Of a stretch of 42,177 nucleotides of DNA, positions 1-7,329 are shown piece by piece. How positions within the stretch are numbered: position 1 is the first letter of the stretch; each line of letters opens with the position of its first letter. A program made the position numbers and the translations under genes. The stretch covers positions 1-42,177 of the forward strand of contig JACSSA010000107.1 in the NCBI GenBank assembly GCA_014879465.1, read 5' to 3'. The notes under the pieces were generated by a model. It ran no database searches, was not told the origin of the DNA, and worked only from the letters and a program-made list of their open reading frames with translations. The DNA is from Rhodothermales bacterium. Its GTDB lineage: Bacteria; Bacteroidota; Rhodothermia; Rhodothermales; BA12.

Positions 1-1946
1 AGGTTGTCGAGCGCCACGCGCATATCGGCGAGGATGGCGTCCTGCCCGCGCCCGTCGGCCTCTTCGATCTCGACCTCGATATCGTTGCTGTGGACGCCCT
101 CGGCGTGTTCGTCGCGCTCGGCGCGTCCGGTGCGCCGCCCCGTCGAGACGACCCCGTCCACCGCCAGCAAGCGGCGCTCGGCGAGCATCCCGATGCGGCT
201 GGACTCGGTGAGCGACGTGCCGGGCGGGAGGACGACGCTGACCGTGAACGAGCCTTCGTTGAACGGCGGGAGGAACTCGCGCCCCAGCGAGGGCACGATT
301 GCCAGCGCTCCGAGCACGAGCACGAGCGCCCCGCCCATCACCGCCTCGGGGTGGGGAAGCGTCCGGCGCAGCATCTTGGCGTCGAAGGTTTTGAGGTGCC
401 GCACCAGCCATCCGTCCTGTCCCTCGCGGGCCGTCACCGCCTTCGAGCCAGGCAGGAGGTAGGCGCAGAGCGCGGGCGTGACGGTTGTTGCCACGAGCAG
501 CGACGCCAGGATGCTCGTGATGTAGGCGATGCCCAGCGGCGTAAAGATCTGCCCTTCGATGCCGCCGAGCGCGAACAGCGGCAAGAACACGAGGATGATC
601 AGGATGGTGGCGAAGACGATGGACGAGCGGACTTCGTTCGACGCCTCGCGCACCACGTCGAGGGCGGGCCGCGGATTGTCCCGCTGCGCGTTTTCCCGGA
701 GCCGGCGGAAGACGTTTTCCACGTCCACGATCGCATCGTCCACCAGCTCGCCGATGGCGACGGCCAGGCCGCCGAGCGTCATCGTGTTGACCGAGATGTC
801 GAACGCCTTGAACACCAGCGCCGAGATGACGATGGAGAGCGGAATGGCGGTCAGCGTGATCGCGGTGGTGCGGACGTTGAGCAGGAACAGAAACAGCACG
901 ATCACCACGAGGATGGCCCCGTCGCGCAGGGCCTCTTCGACGTTCCCGATGGCGGCCTCGATGAACGGCGCTTGGCGGAACACGTCGGGGTGGAGCGTCA
1001 CGCCTGCGGGCAGCGTCTTGGCGAGATCGTCGAGCGCGGCGTCGATCTGCCGGGTCAGCTCCACCGTGTTGGCCCCGGGCTGCTTTTCGACCGAGACGAT
1101 GACGCCGGGGCGTCCGTTCACGCCCGCGTCGCCGCGCTTGGGGGCCGAGCCGTAGGCGACGTCGGCCACGTCGGAAACCCGCACCGAGGTGCCGTCGGCG
1201 GCGCGCACGACGATCTGGCCGATCTCCGACAGGTCGGCGGTGCGCCCGACGATGCGGACGAGGTATTCCTCGCCCCGCCGGTCCAAGAAGCCGCCGGTGC
1301 GGTTTTCGTTGGCCCCGCGCAGCGCGTCTTCGAGGTCGCGCAGCGACAGGCCGTAGGCGGCCATCCGGTCGGCGCGGGGGCGCACTTCGACCTGCTTGAG
1401 GCCGCCGCCGATGGCGATCACGTTCGACACGCCGGGGATCGTCATCAGGCGCGGGCGGACGGTCCACTCCGCGAGGTCGCGGAGCGCCAGCATTGCGGCC
1501 TCCGACGTGTCGCGCGAGGTCAGTCCCACCATCTGAATCTGCCCCATCACCGACGTGACCGGCCCCATCGCGGGCACGATGCCCTCCGGCATCGGCACCG
1601 TTTGGAGGCGCTCGGAGACGAGTTGGCGGGCGCGGTACACGTCCGTCTTCCACCCGAACTCGACGTAGACGACCGACAGGCCGATGCCGCTCACGCTCCG
1701 CACCCGCTCGACGCCGGGTGCGCCGTTCATCGCCTGTTCCAGCGGCAGCGACACGAGCGTCTCCACCTCCTGCGGGGCCAGTCCGTCGGCCTCGGCCATC
1801 AGCGTCACCGTGGGGCGGTTCAGGTCGGGCAGCACATCCACGGGCAGGCGCATCAGCACAAACGTGCCGTAGACGAGCACGGCCGCCGCCGCTGCGACCA
1901 CGAGCAGGCGGTTGTCGAGCGAGAAGCGGATGATGCGGTCGAACAC
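1..1946 (-). CDS. RND efflux permease, CzcA/CusA-like (3' end outside window)
   Basis: Inner-membrane proton-driven pump of a tripartite efflux system. About 648 residues are visible of the roughly 1030-1070 usual for the family; the C-terminal half lies beyond the left edge. A first membrane segment spans residues 14-31, followed by the porter domain opening with LPVDVLPDLNRPTV (residues 34-47). After a second hydrophobic block (343-357), a TM4-like segment at 392-411 reads GGLAVAIGELVDDAIVDVEN, carrying the acidic residues expected in the proton relay. The GTG start is chosen because it lies 25 bp after the fusion-protein stop and directly precedes FDRIIRFSLDNR, the usual family N-terminus. 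No Shine-Dalgarno is visible. It is last in an operon with TolC-like and fusion-protein genes. Heavy-metal substrate is inferred from family resemblance, the His-containing neighbours and the divergent two-component system; a different cation or drug cannot be excluded. Confidence 0.93.
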   Translation of the reverse strand, partial: MFDRIIRFSLDNRLLVVAAAAAVLVYGTFVLMRLPVDVLPDLNRPTVTLMAEADGLAPQEVETLVSLPLEQAMNGAPGVERVRSVSGIGLSVVYVEFGWKTDVYRARQLVSERLQTVPMPEGIVPAMGPVTSVMGQIQMVGLTSRDTSEAAMLALRDLAEWTVRPRLMTIPGVSNVIAIGGGLKQVEVRPRADRMAAYGLSLRDLEDALRGANENRTGGFLDRRGEEYLVRIVGRTADLSEIGQIVVRAADGTSVRVSDVADVAYGSAPKRGDAGVNGRPGVIVSVEKQPGANTVELTRQIDAALDDLAKTLPAGVTLHPDVFRQAPFIEAAIGNVEEALRDGAILVVIVLFLFLLNVRTTAITLTAIPLSIVISALVFKAFDISVNTMTLGGLAVAIGELVDDAIVDVENVFRRLRENAQRDNPRPALDVVREASNEVRSSIVFATILIILVFLPLFALGGIEGQIFTPLGIAYITSILASLLVATTVTPALCAYLLPGSKAVTAREGQDGWLVRHLKTFDAKMLRRTLPHPEAVMGGALVLVLGALAIVPSLGREFLPPFNEGSFTVSVVLPPGTSLTESSRIGMLAERRLLAVDGVVSTGRRTGRAERDEHAEGVHSNDIEVEIEEADGRGQDAILADMRVALDN

Positions 1947-1971
1947 AGGCGCAGGGACTCGAAGGAAACAA

Positions 1972-3117
1972 TCAGAGGTTGCGCAGCGCCGTGGCGCCCG
2001 CCACGACGACCCGCTCGCCCACGCGAAGGCCCGACACGACGGCGACGCGTCCGCCCGGAGCCGCCGGCCCCAGCGTGACGGAGCGCTCTTCGAAGCCCTC
2101 GGCGGTGGGGTGGACGAAGACGATCGTCTGCCCGTTCTCGCCGCGCACGACGGCGGCTTCCGGGACGGTGACGCTGGGCACGTTGGCGCTCACGGGAATC
2201 TCGACCGTCACCGACTGCCCCGAACGGAGCCGACCGGCGGGGTTGCCCAGCGCGTAGAGCGCGTCGAGCGTGCGCGAGGTGGGGTCGACGACCGGGCCGA
2301 AGCCCTGAAACCGGGCCTCGAACGCGGCGTCGGGGAAGGCGTCGGCGACCACGCGAGCCGGGGCGCTCGCGCCCTGCACCCGCCCGATGTCGGCCTCGGG
2401 CACGCGGGCGCGCACCTGCAGCCACCCGAGGCTGACGAGCCGAAGGATCGGCGTACCGGCCTCGACAAAACTGCCCGGCGCGGCGCCCACTTCCGCCACC
2501 ATCCCCGACACGGGCGCGACGACCGGATAGCGGTTGCCTGCGCCGAGCGCGCCGCCCAGCGCCGCCCGCTGCGCTTCGGCCCCGCGCAGGCGAATCTCCG
2601 CGGCCTCGATTTCCTTGCGGGCCACCACGCGGGCCAGCGCCCGCAGGCGCACCACGTCGGCGCGGGCCTGCGCCACCTCGGATTCGGCGCGGGCCATCTC
2701 GGCCCGGATCGACGCCACTTCGGGGCCTGCCACAGCGCCTTCCACCGTGCCCACCACCTGTCCGGCACGCACCGTCTCGCCCACGCCGGGCAGGCGAGCG
2801 GCCACGAACCGGCCCGGCTGGGCCGACGACACCACGGCCTCCCCGCCCGAGCCAGGGGCCAGCACGCCCGGCACGCGGAGGATTTCGGCCACGGCCTGCG
2901 AGTCGGCGCGTTCGGTGCGGATGCCGAGGGCAAACTGCGCCTCTTGCGGGACCGAGATCAGGCCGTCGGTGCTCGTCGAGGCGGCGGCAGGGGCAGCCTC
3001 GGTACCGTGCGGCTCGTCGCCGTGCGCACGGGCGCGGGGGGTGGCTACCAGCACGCCCAGGCCGACCAGCACGGCCAAGACCGCCCCGATTCCGAAAGAG
3101 AAGGGAAGACGTTTCAT
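1972..3117 (-). CDS. Efflux RND periplasmic adaptor (membrane fusion protein)
   Basis: Periplasmic adaptor linking the RND permease to the outer membrane channel. The 381-residue product has an N-terminal hydrophobic signal or anchor (residues 4-25) ending near ARAHGDEPHG, a short His/acidic motif that may bind metal. Two lipoyl-like halves (about 92-130 and 198-225, the latter VVAPVSGMVAEVGAAPGSFV) flank an Ala/Arg-rich coiled hairpin (132-190). Beta-barrel and membrane-proximal domains follow, with a segment reading FQGFGPVVDPTSRTLDALY, typical of CzcB/CusB-type adaptors. The ATG is preferred over in-frame upstream codons because it begins the signal sequence and overlaps the stop of the preceding gene in an ATGA arrangement, implying translational coupling. 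The next gene, the permease, begins 25 bp downstream. A 25-base stretch around the HGDEPHG codons is shared exactly with the upstream gene. Confidence 0.92.
   Translation of the reverse strand: MKRLPFSFGIGAVLAVLVGLGVLVATPRARAHGDEPHGTEAAPAAASTSTDGLISVPQEAQFALGIRTERADSQAVAEILRVPGVLAPGSGGEAVVSSAQPGRFVAARLPGVGETVRAGQVVGTVEGAVAGPEVASIRAEMARAESEVAQARADVVRLRALARVVARKEIEAAEIRLRGAEAQRAALGGALGAGNRYPVVAPVSGMVAEVGAAPGSFVEAGTPILRLVSLGWLQVRARVPEADIGRVQGASAPARVVADAFPDAAFEARFQGFGPVVDPTSRTLDALYALGNPAGRLRSGQSVTVEIPVSANVPSVTVPEAAVVRGENGQTIVFVHPTAEGFEERSVTLGPAAPGGRVAVVSGLRVGERVVVAGATALRNL
3004..3028 (-). repeat. 25-nt direct repeat, copy in the adaptor gene
   Basis: This stretch encodes the AHGDEPHG segment just after the signal peptide of the adaptor. 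It is identical over 25 bases to 3624-3648 in the neighbouring gene of the same operon. Amino acid conservation alone would not force identical wobble bases, so recent duplication or gene conversion of a signal-plus-His module is a reasonable inference. Confidence 0.75.
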
Positions 3118-3746
3118 GGCGAAGGAGAGGCAGAAGGGAGGGTGCTCCGACGGCGTTGGCGGGCGAGGAAGGCGAGCCATACGGCTCCGACAAGCCCCAG
3201 CGCCGCCACGGCGACGAGCCAGCCCCACGAAAGCGGGTTTTCTGCAGTCTCGGCGGCGGCTTCCGCTTCGGCGGCGGGTGCAGGTGCAGGCACGGAGAGG
3301 AGCATCAGCCCCCGCTGCCCGCCCGCCTCCACGCGGAGCGTAAACGAGAGCGCCCCGACAGGCAGAGCGGGGCCTTCGACGGTGTAGACGCCCGGCTCGC
3401 CGGTGGCGGTCACGCGGAACGTGTCGCGGCGGCCCGGTACGGACAGCGCGAGCGTCGCCCCCGAGATCGGAGCGTTCGTGGCAAAGTCGGCGAGGTAGAG
3501 CGTCGCGTGGAGCGGGTCGGCGGCGGCTCGCACGGGAACGACGAGCACGGCTTCGAACGCTTGCGAGAGCGCCGACGCCACCGAAGCTCCGGTCCGCGCG
3601 GCCGGGGCCGCAGCGGCCTCGGCACCGTGCGGCTCGTCGCCGTGCGCAAGGGCTGCGCAGGGCAGCATCAGCAGCCCCAGCATCGCGCCAAGGAGACGGA
3701 TCGTCCGGGAAAGCGTCATAGGAGCGAAGAAGGCGAGGGAAGGCAT
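3114..3746 (-). CDS. Small exported membrane-anchored protein of the RND operon (function unknown)
   Basis: A 210-residue protein with an N-terminal signal sequence (LLGAMLGLLMLPCAALA, about residues 19-35) followed at once by HGDEPHGAEAA. The centre (about 60-150) looks like an immunoglobulin-like beta domain, with text such as SVPGRRDTFRVTATGEPGVYTV. One membrane segment lies near 175-195, followed by a short Arg-rich tail, so the bulk should sit in the periplasm. Its ATG overlaps the TolC-like stop codon (ATGA), and its own stop overlaps the adaptor start, so it is embedded in the efflux operon by coupling on both sides. An in-frame ATG nine codons downstream (3719) is an alternative start. 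I infer an accessory metal-binding or assembly role from position and His motif. I do not recognise the family. Confidence 0.82.
   Translation of the reverse strand: MPSLAFFAPMTLSRTIRLLGAMLGLLMLPCAALAHGDEPHGAEAAAAPAARTGASVASALSQAFEAVLVVPVRAAADPLHATLYLADFATNAPISGATLALSVPGRRDTFRVTATGEPGVYTVEGPALPVGALSFTLRVEAGGQRGLMLLSVPAPAPAAEAEAAAETAENPLSWGWLVAVAALGLVGAVWLAFLARQRRRSTLPSASPSP
3624..3648 (-). repeat. 25-nt direct repeat, copy in the small periplasmic gene
   Basis: Second copy of the 25-base identity shared with 3004-3028. It encodes the AHGDEPHG segment after the signal peptide of the small Ig-like protein. Confidence 0.75.
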
Positions 3747-5044
3747 CAGAAAGGAAGCAGGCCTGCGGGGAGGACGCCCGCCGCGCGGGCGGCGTCGTAG
3801 GCAGCCCGGCGGGCTTCAACGTCGGCAGCGAGGGCGTCTCGGACGGTGGCGTAGAGGCGGGCGCGGGCGGTGAGCAGATCCGTCAGGCTCATCTCTCCTC
3901 CCGCATAAGCGAGACGAAGCAAGCCGAGGCTCTCCTCTACATCGGGGCGGGCCGCGACGTAGCGAAGGCGGAGGGCGTTGGCGTTTTGCAGCCGGGTGCG
4001 CGCGGCATTTTGCTGGGCGTGGGTGGTGGCGGCGAGCGCGTCAGCCTGCGCCCGGCGCGACGACGCCTCGGCGCGGGCAGCCTGCGCTTCGCGGCTCTGC
4101 GGGCCGTACTGTACCAAGGGGATCGAGACGCCTGCGGTCAGTTCCACGCCCGATCCGCCCAGACGAACGAAGCCGTTCCACAGCGCCGCGTCGGCCACCA
4201 GCCCGTCGCGTTCGTAGGTCGTCCGCGAGATCTCCACGCCTCCGCGAAGGCGCAGCGCCGGGCGCACGAGTTGACGCGTCGAGTATGCGGCATCCGCCTC
4301 GGCGGCGGCGGCGGCGGCACGGGCCGCCTGCACGGGGTAGGCCTCCAATAGGGTATCGGGGGAGGGCAAGATGGCCAACTGCTCGAAGCGCACGAGCGGC
4401 CCGAGCGAATCGACCGGTTGGCCGAGCAGCGTGGCCAGTTCCAGCCGTGCGCTGAGCGCCTCCGCCTCCGCCCGCGCACGTTCCGTCTGCGCCGAGAGCG
4501 CGTCGAGGCGGGCGAGCCGGAGGTCGAGTTCGCTCACGTCGCCCGCGCTGTAGCGAAGCGCCACGGCATCCACGAGCGTGTCGGCGTCGGCGGCGAGCAG
4601 CCGGGCAAGGCGAAGCTGCGCGTCGGCGGCAGACGCGTCGGTGTAGCGAGCCAGCACATCGAAGCCCCGTTCGGCAAGGGCCGCACGCTGCTCCGCCTCC
4701 GTCCACGCCCGCTCGGCGGCGGCGGCGGCGAAACGGGCCTGCCGCACCGACGGTGCTTCGAGGGTGAACGCCACGCCCATTTCGGCCCGGTACTCGTTGC
4801 CTTCCCACAGCAGCGACGGGGGGAGGGCGACGTCGGCTTCCAGTTCGGGAGCCTCGGCCCAGCGGTTGGAACGGGCCGCTTCCTGCGCCCGGGCCGCCTG
4901 CACGGCGGCGAGGGCCGCCCGGGCCTGCGGGCTGGTCGACAGGGCCATCGCCACCGCCGTCTGCTCGCGCAGCGTGTCGGCACGCTGCGCCCATGCGCTG
5001 GGGGCCAGCACAAGCACCGAAACAACGAGAAGGCGACGAAGCAT
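3746..5044 (-). CDS. TolC/CusC-type outer membrane efflux protein
   Basis: Outer membrane channel of the tripartite pump, 432 residues, within the normal range for the family. A Sec signal peptide (MLRRLLVVSVLVLAPSAWA, then Q) is followed by two Ala/Arg/Glu-rich helical repeats (about 30-215 and 230-425) typical of outer membrane efflux proteins. Characteristic internal text includes RYSAGDVSELDLRLARLDAL in the first half and YAGGEMSLTDLLTARARLY in the matching place of the second. First gene of the operon: its stop overlaps the start of the small periplasmic protein. The start is the only ATG preceding the signal peptide. It lies 148 bp from the divergent response regulator, so the promoter and any shared operator must be in that gap. 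Confidence 0.92.
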   Translation of the reverse strand: MLRRLLVVSVLVLAPSAWAQRADTLREQTAVAMALSTSPQARAALAAVQAARAQEAARSNRWAEAPELEADVALPPSLLWEGNEYRAEMGVAFTLEAPSVRQARFAAAAAERAWTEAEQRAALAERGFDVLARYTDASAADAQLRLARLLAADADTLVDAVALRYSAGDVSELDLRLARLDALSAQTERARAEAEALSARLELATLLGQPVDSLGPLVRFEQLAILPSPDTLLEAYPVQAARAAAAAAEADAAYSTRQLVRPALRLRGGVEISRTTYERDGLVADAALWNGFVRLGGSGVELTAGVSIPLVQYGPQSREAQAARAEASSRRAQADALAATTHAQQNAARTRLQNANALRLRYVAARPDVEESLGLLRLAYAGGEMSLTDLLTARARLYATVRDALAADVEARRAAYDAARAAGVLPAGLLPF

Positions 5045-5118
5045 AGGGCGGGAGCGGCGCGGTTGCGTTTGGCTGCACCGAAGATGGACGTCCGGCGCTT
5101 AAACCACTCTGAATCCCA

Positions 5119-5138
5119 ACCTGAAAGTTTTTTCAGGT
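5119..5138. promoter_or_regulatory. Perfect 8-bp inverted repeat between efflux operon and two-component system
   Basis: ACCTGAAA and TTTCAGGT flank a GTTT spacer, giving a perfect dyad in an otherwise GC-rich gap. It is 74 bases from the efflux operon start and 54 from the response regulator start. The position suggests an operator for the adjacent OmpR-type regulator serving both directions, although OmpR-type sites are more often direct repeats. No rho-independent terminator is expected here because both genes are transcribed away from it. Confidence 0.55.
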
Positions 5139-5192
5139 ACCGCACCCGTCCGAAAGCCCGAACTTGTCCGCTTCCCGCACCTCGTTTGCCGC

Positions 5193-5885
5193 ATGCGCAT
5201 CTTGGTCCTCGAAGACGAAGCCCGCCTCTCCCGCTCGCTCCAGACCGGGTTGGAGGAGGAGGGTTACCGCGTGGACGTGGCGCACGACGGGGTGGAGGGG
5301 GAGGCGCTGGCGCGGTCGGGCGTGTACGACGCGCTGATCGTCGACTGGCGGCTGCCGCTGCGCGAAGGCCCGGAGGTGATTGCCCGCTTGCGCGCCGACG
5401 GATTCGCCACGCCGGTTTTGATGCTCACCGCCCGCGTGGGCGTAGAAGACCGGGTGGCCGGACTCGACGCCGGTGCCGACGATTACCTCGGCAAACCCTT
5501 CGCCTTCGACGAAATGCTGGCCCGGCTGCGGGCGCTGCTCCGCCGTGCCGCGCCCCGCTCGCTTCGGCTGCACCTGACGCCGGGCAATCTCGTGCTGGAC
5601 GAGGCGCAGCACCTGGCCACGCTGGCCGCCGAGCCGCTGGGGCTTCGCCCCAAAGAGTTCGCCTTGCTCGTGCTGCTCGCCCGTCACCCCGGCCAGATTG
5701 TGCGCCGGGAGCGGATGGTGGACTTGGTGTGGGGCGATACGCTCGTAAGCCCCAACACCCTCGAAGTGACGGTCTCGGGCGTCCGATCCCGGCTCCTGAA
5801 CGCCGCCCGCGCCCAGCGCATCGACGCCCCCGAAATCGAGACGGTCCGGGGCGTTGGCTACCGCCTTCACGCCACGCCCGCCTGA
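5193..5885 (+). CDS. OmpR/PhoB-family response regulator
   Basis: DNA-binding response regulator of 230 residues. The receiver domain (1-115) has the acidic pair in LEDE (7-9), phospho-acceptor Asp51 in LIVDWRLP, Thr79 in MLTA and Lys101 in GKPF. The C-terminal winged helix (about 130-228) ends with the canonical ETVRGVGYRL. Three bases separate its stop from the histidine kinase start, so the pair is one transcript. It faces the efflux operon across 148 bp containing a palindrome, the usual layout of CusRS/CzcRS-type systems, so I infer that it activates metal efflux. The ATG is chosen because it opens directly into MRILVLEDE; no Shine-Dalgarno precedes it. Confidence 0.95.
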   Translation: MRILVLEDEARLSRSLQTGLEEEGYRVDVAHDGVEGEALARSGVYDALIVDWRLPLREGPEVIARLRADGFATPVLMLTARVGVEDRVAGLDAGADDYLGKPFAFDEMLARLRALLRRAAPRSLRLHLTPGNLVLDEAQHLATLAAEPLGLRPKEFALLVLLARHPGQIVRRERMVDLVWGDTLVSPNTLEVTVSGVRSRLLNAARAQRIDAPEIETVRGVGYRLHATPA

Positions 5886-5888
5886 CCC

Positions 5889-7286
5889 ATGCGCTTCCGG
5901 CTGTCCGTCTCGCTTCGCCTGACGCTTTGGTACGCCCTGACGCTGGCGCTGTTGCTGGGCGGGTTCGCCGCGTTCAGCTACGCGCGGTTTCACGAGGGCC
6001 TGCACCGCGATTTCGACCATCACCTCGCCCACGAAACCCGCGCGCTGCGTCCGTTTGTGGGGGTGGAGTCCGGGGGGCCGGTGATGCAAACGCCCGAGCG
6101 CATCCAAGCGGTGGCCATCCGAACGGGCGGCACCCAAGGCACCTATGTGCGCCTGCTCGACACGCGCGGCGGCGTGCGCTACCAAAGCCCCAACTTCGAC
6201 GGGATGCCTCCGCTGAGCCTTCCCGCGCTCGGCAACGGCACGCGAACCCTGAGCCAGCCGTGGAACGGGATGCCGGCGCGAACGCTCCTAAGCCCGATTA
6301 CGGCAGAGGACGGCTCGGTTCGTGGCTGGCTTGCCGTCACCGCGTTCGAGTGGTCGATGCACCAGGAACTCGACCGGCTGGGCAGCACGCTGGCGCTGGG
6401 CGCGCTGGCGGGGATGGCGCTCGCGCTTCTCGGAGGCTTTTGGCTGAGCCGCCGCGCCCTCCTGCCGGTCGCCCGGATGACCGACGCCGCCAACCAAATC
6501 GGGGCCACCGACGTGCGCGCGCGGCTCCCCGTGGCCAACGGGGTGCAGGACGAACTGACCGACTTGGCCCACGCCTTCAACGGCCTGATCGAACGCCTCG
6601 ACGAGGCGGTGCAGCGGGAGAAGCGGTTCGCCGCCAATGCGGCCCACGAGCTGCTGACGCCCCTTGCCACGCTCCGCGCCGAAGCCGAGGTGACGCTGCG
6701 CCGCGAGCGCTCGTCCGAACACTACCGCCGCGTCTTGGAAGCCACCATCGAGGACAGCAAACGGCTGTCGCAAGTGGTGAACCACCTCTTGGTGCTGGCG
6801 CGAGCCGAACAGCCGCCTGCCGAAGAAGCCACCGACCTGTCGGCGCTGGCCCGTACCGTCGCCGGAGAAGCCGCCGAGCGGGCCGCCCGCAGCCGCATCG
6901 TGCTGGAGGTTGAGGCGTCGGAGCGCGTCGCCGCCCCCATCGGCGAGGCGCTGGCGCGGACGGTGGTCTCCAACCTGCTCGACAACGCCCTCAAGTACAC
7001 CCCCGACGGTGGGCGGGTGCGCCTGCGCGTGGAGGGCACGCCCCACGAGGCCATCCTCGACGTGACCGACACCGGGATCGGGCTTTCGGAAGAAGACCGG
7101 GGCCGGGTGTTCGAACGCTTCTTCCGAGCGCCGTCGGGCCATTCCCACACCGCCGAGGGCAGCGGGCTGGGGCTTGCGGTGGCGCAGGCCATCGCTCGGG
7201 CGCACGGCGGGGAAATCCATGCGAGCAGTCCCGGCTTGGGGCAGGGAAGCACCTTCACGGCGCGGCTGCCGCGTGCCGACGCGTAG
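5889..7286 (+). CDS. Sensor histidine kinase of the efflux-linked two-component system
   Basis: Membrane histidine kinase, 465 residues. TM1 is about residues 10-31. A periplasmic sensing loop (about 32-163) contains FHEGLHRDFDHHLAHE, a His/Asp-rich stretch that could contact metal. TM2 is about 165-186, followed by HAMP (187-240). The dimerisation helix has His253 in AANAAHELLTPL, where the usual SHELRTPL is changed at Ser and Arg. The ATPase domain has NLLDNALKY (N box), DTGIGL (G1), RFFRAP (F box) and GSGLGL (G2). It is the partner of the preceding regulator, with a 3-bp gap. Metal sensing is inferred from context and the His-rich loop, not demonstrated by a known motif. Confidence 0.94.
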   Translation: MRFRLSVSLRLTLWYALTLALLLGGFAAFSYARFHEGLHRDFDHHLAHETRALRPFVGVESGGPVMQTPERIQAVAIRTGGTQGTYVRLLDTRGGVRYQSPNFDGMPPLSLPALGNGTRTLSQPWNGMPARTLLSPITAEDGSVRGWLAVTAFEWSMHQELDRLGSTLALGALAGMALALLGGFWLSRRALLPVARMTDAANQIGATDVRARLPVANGVQDELTDLAHAFNGLIERLDEAVQREKRFAANAAHELLTPLATLRAEAEVTLRRERSSEHYRRVLEATIEDSKRLSQVVNHLLVLARAEQPPAEEATDLSALARTVAGEAAERAARSRIVLEVEASERVAAPIGEALARTVVSNLLDNALKYTPDGGRVRLRVEGTPHEAILDVTDTGIGLSEEDRGRVFERFFRAPSGHSHTAEGSGLGLAVAQAIARAHGGEIHASSPGLGQGSTFTARLPRADA

Positions 7287-7296
7287 ACTTCGGCTC

Positions 7297-7326
7297 TCGC
7301 GGGGACGGCAAACCTGCGCCCCGCGA
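7297..7326. terminator. Possible bidirectional terminator hairpin
   Basis: TCGCGGGG and CCCCGCGA form a perfect 8-bp stem with a 14-base loop, in the 43-bp gap between convergent stops of the kinase and the ABC transporter. No T-run follows on either side, so function as an intrinsic terminator is uncertain. Confidence 0.35.
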
Positions 7327-7329
7327 TCG

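Noticed and set aside
90-2078. Long plus-strand open frame opposite the RND permease
   Set aside because: His/Arg/Gly-rich shadow frame produced by high GC; the minus strand encodes a clear RND protein over the same bases.
4418-6913. Plus-strand open frame of 831 codons
   Set aside because: Crosses the TolC-like gene, the promoter gap, the regulator and the kinase in a wrong frame; composition is Arg/Pro-rich shadow.
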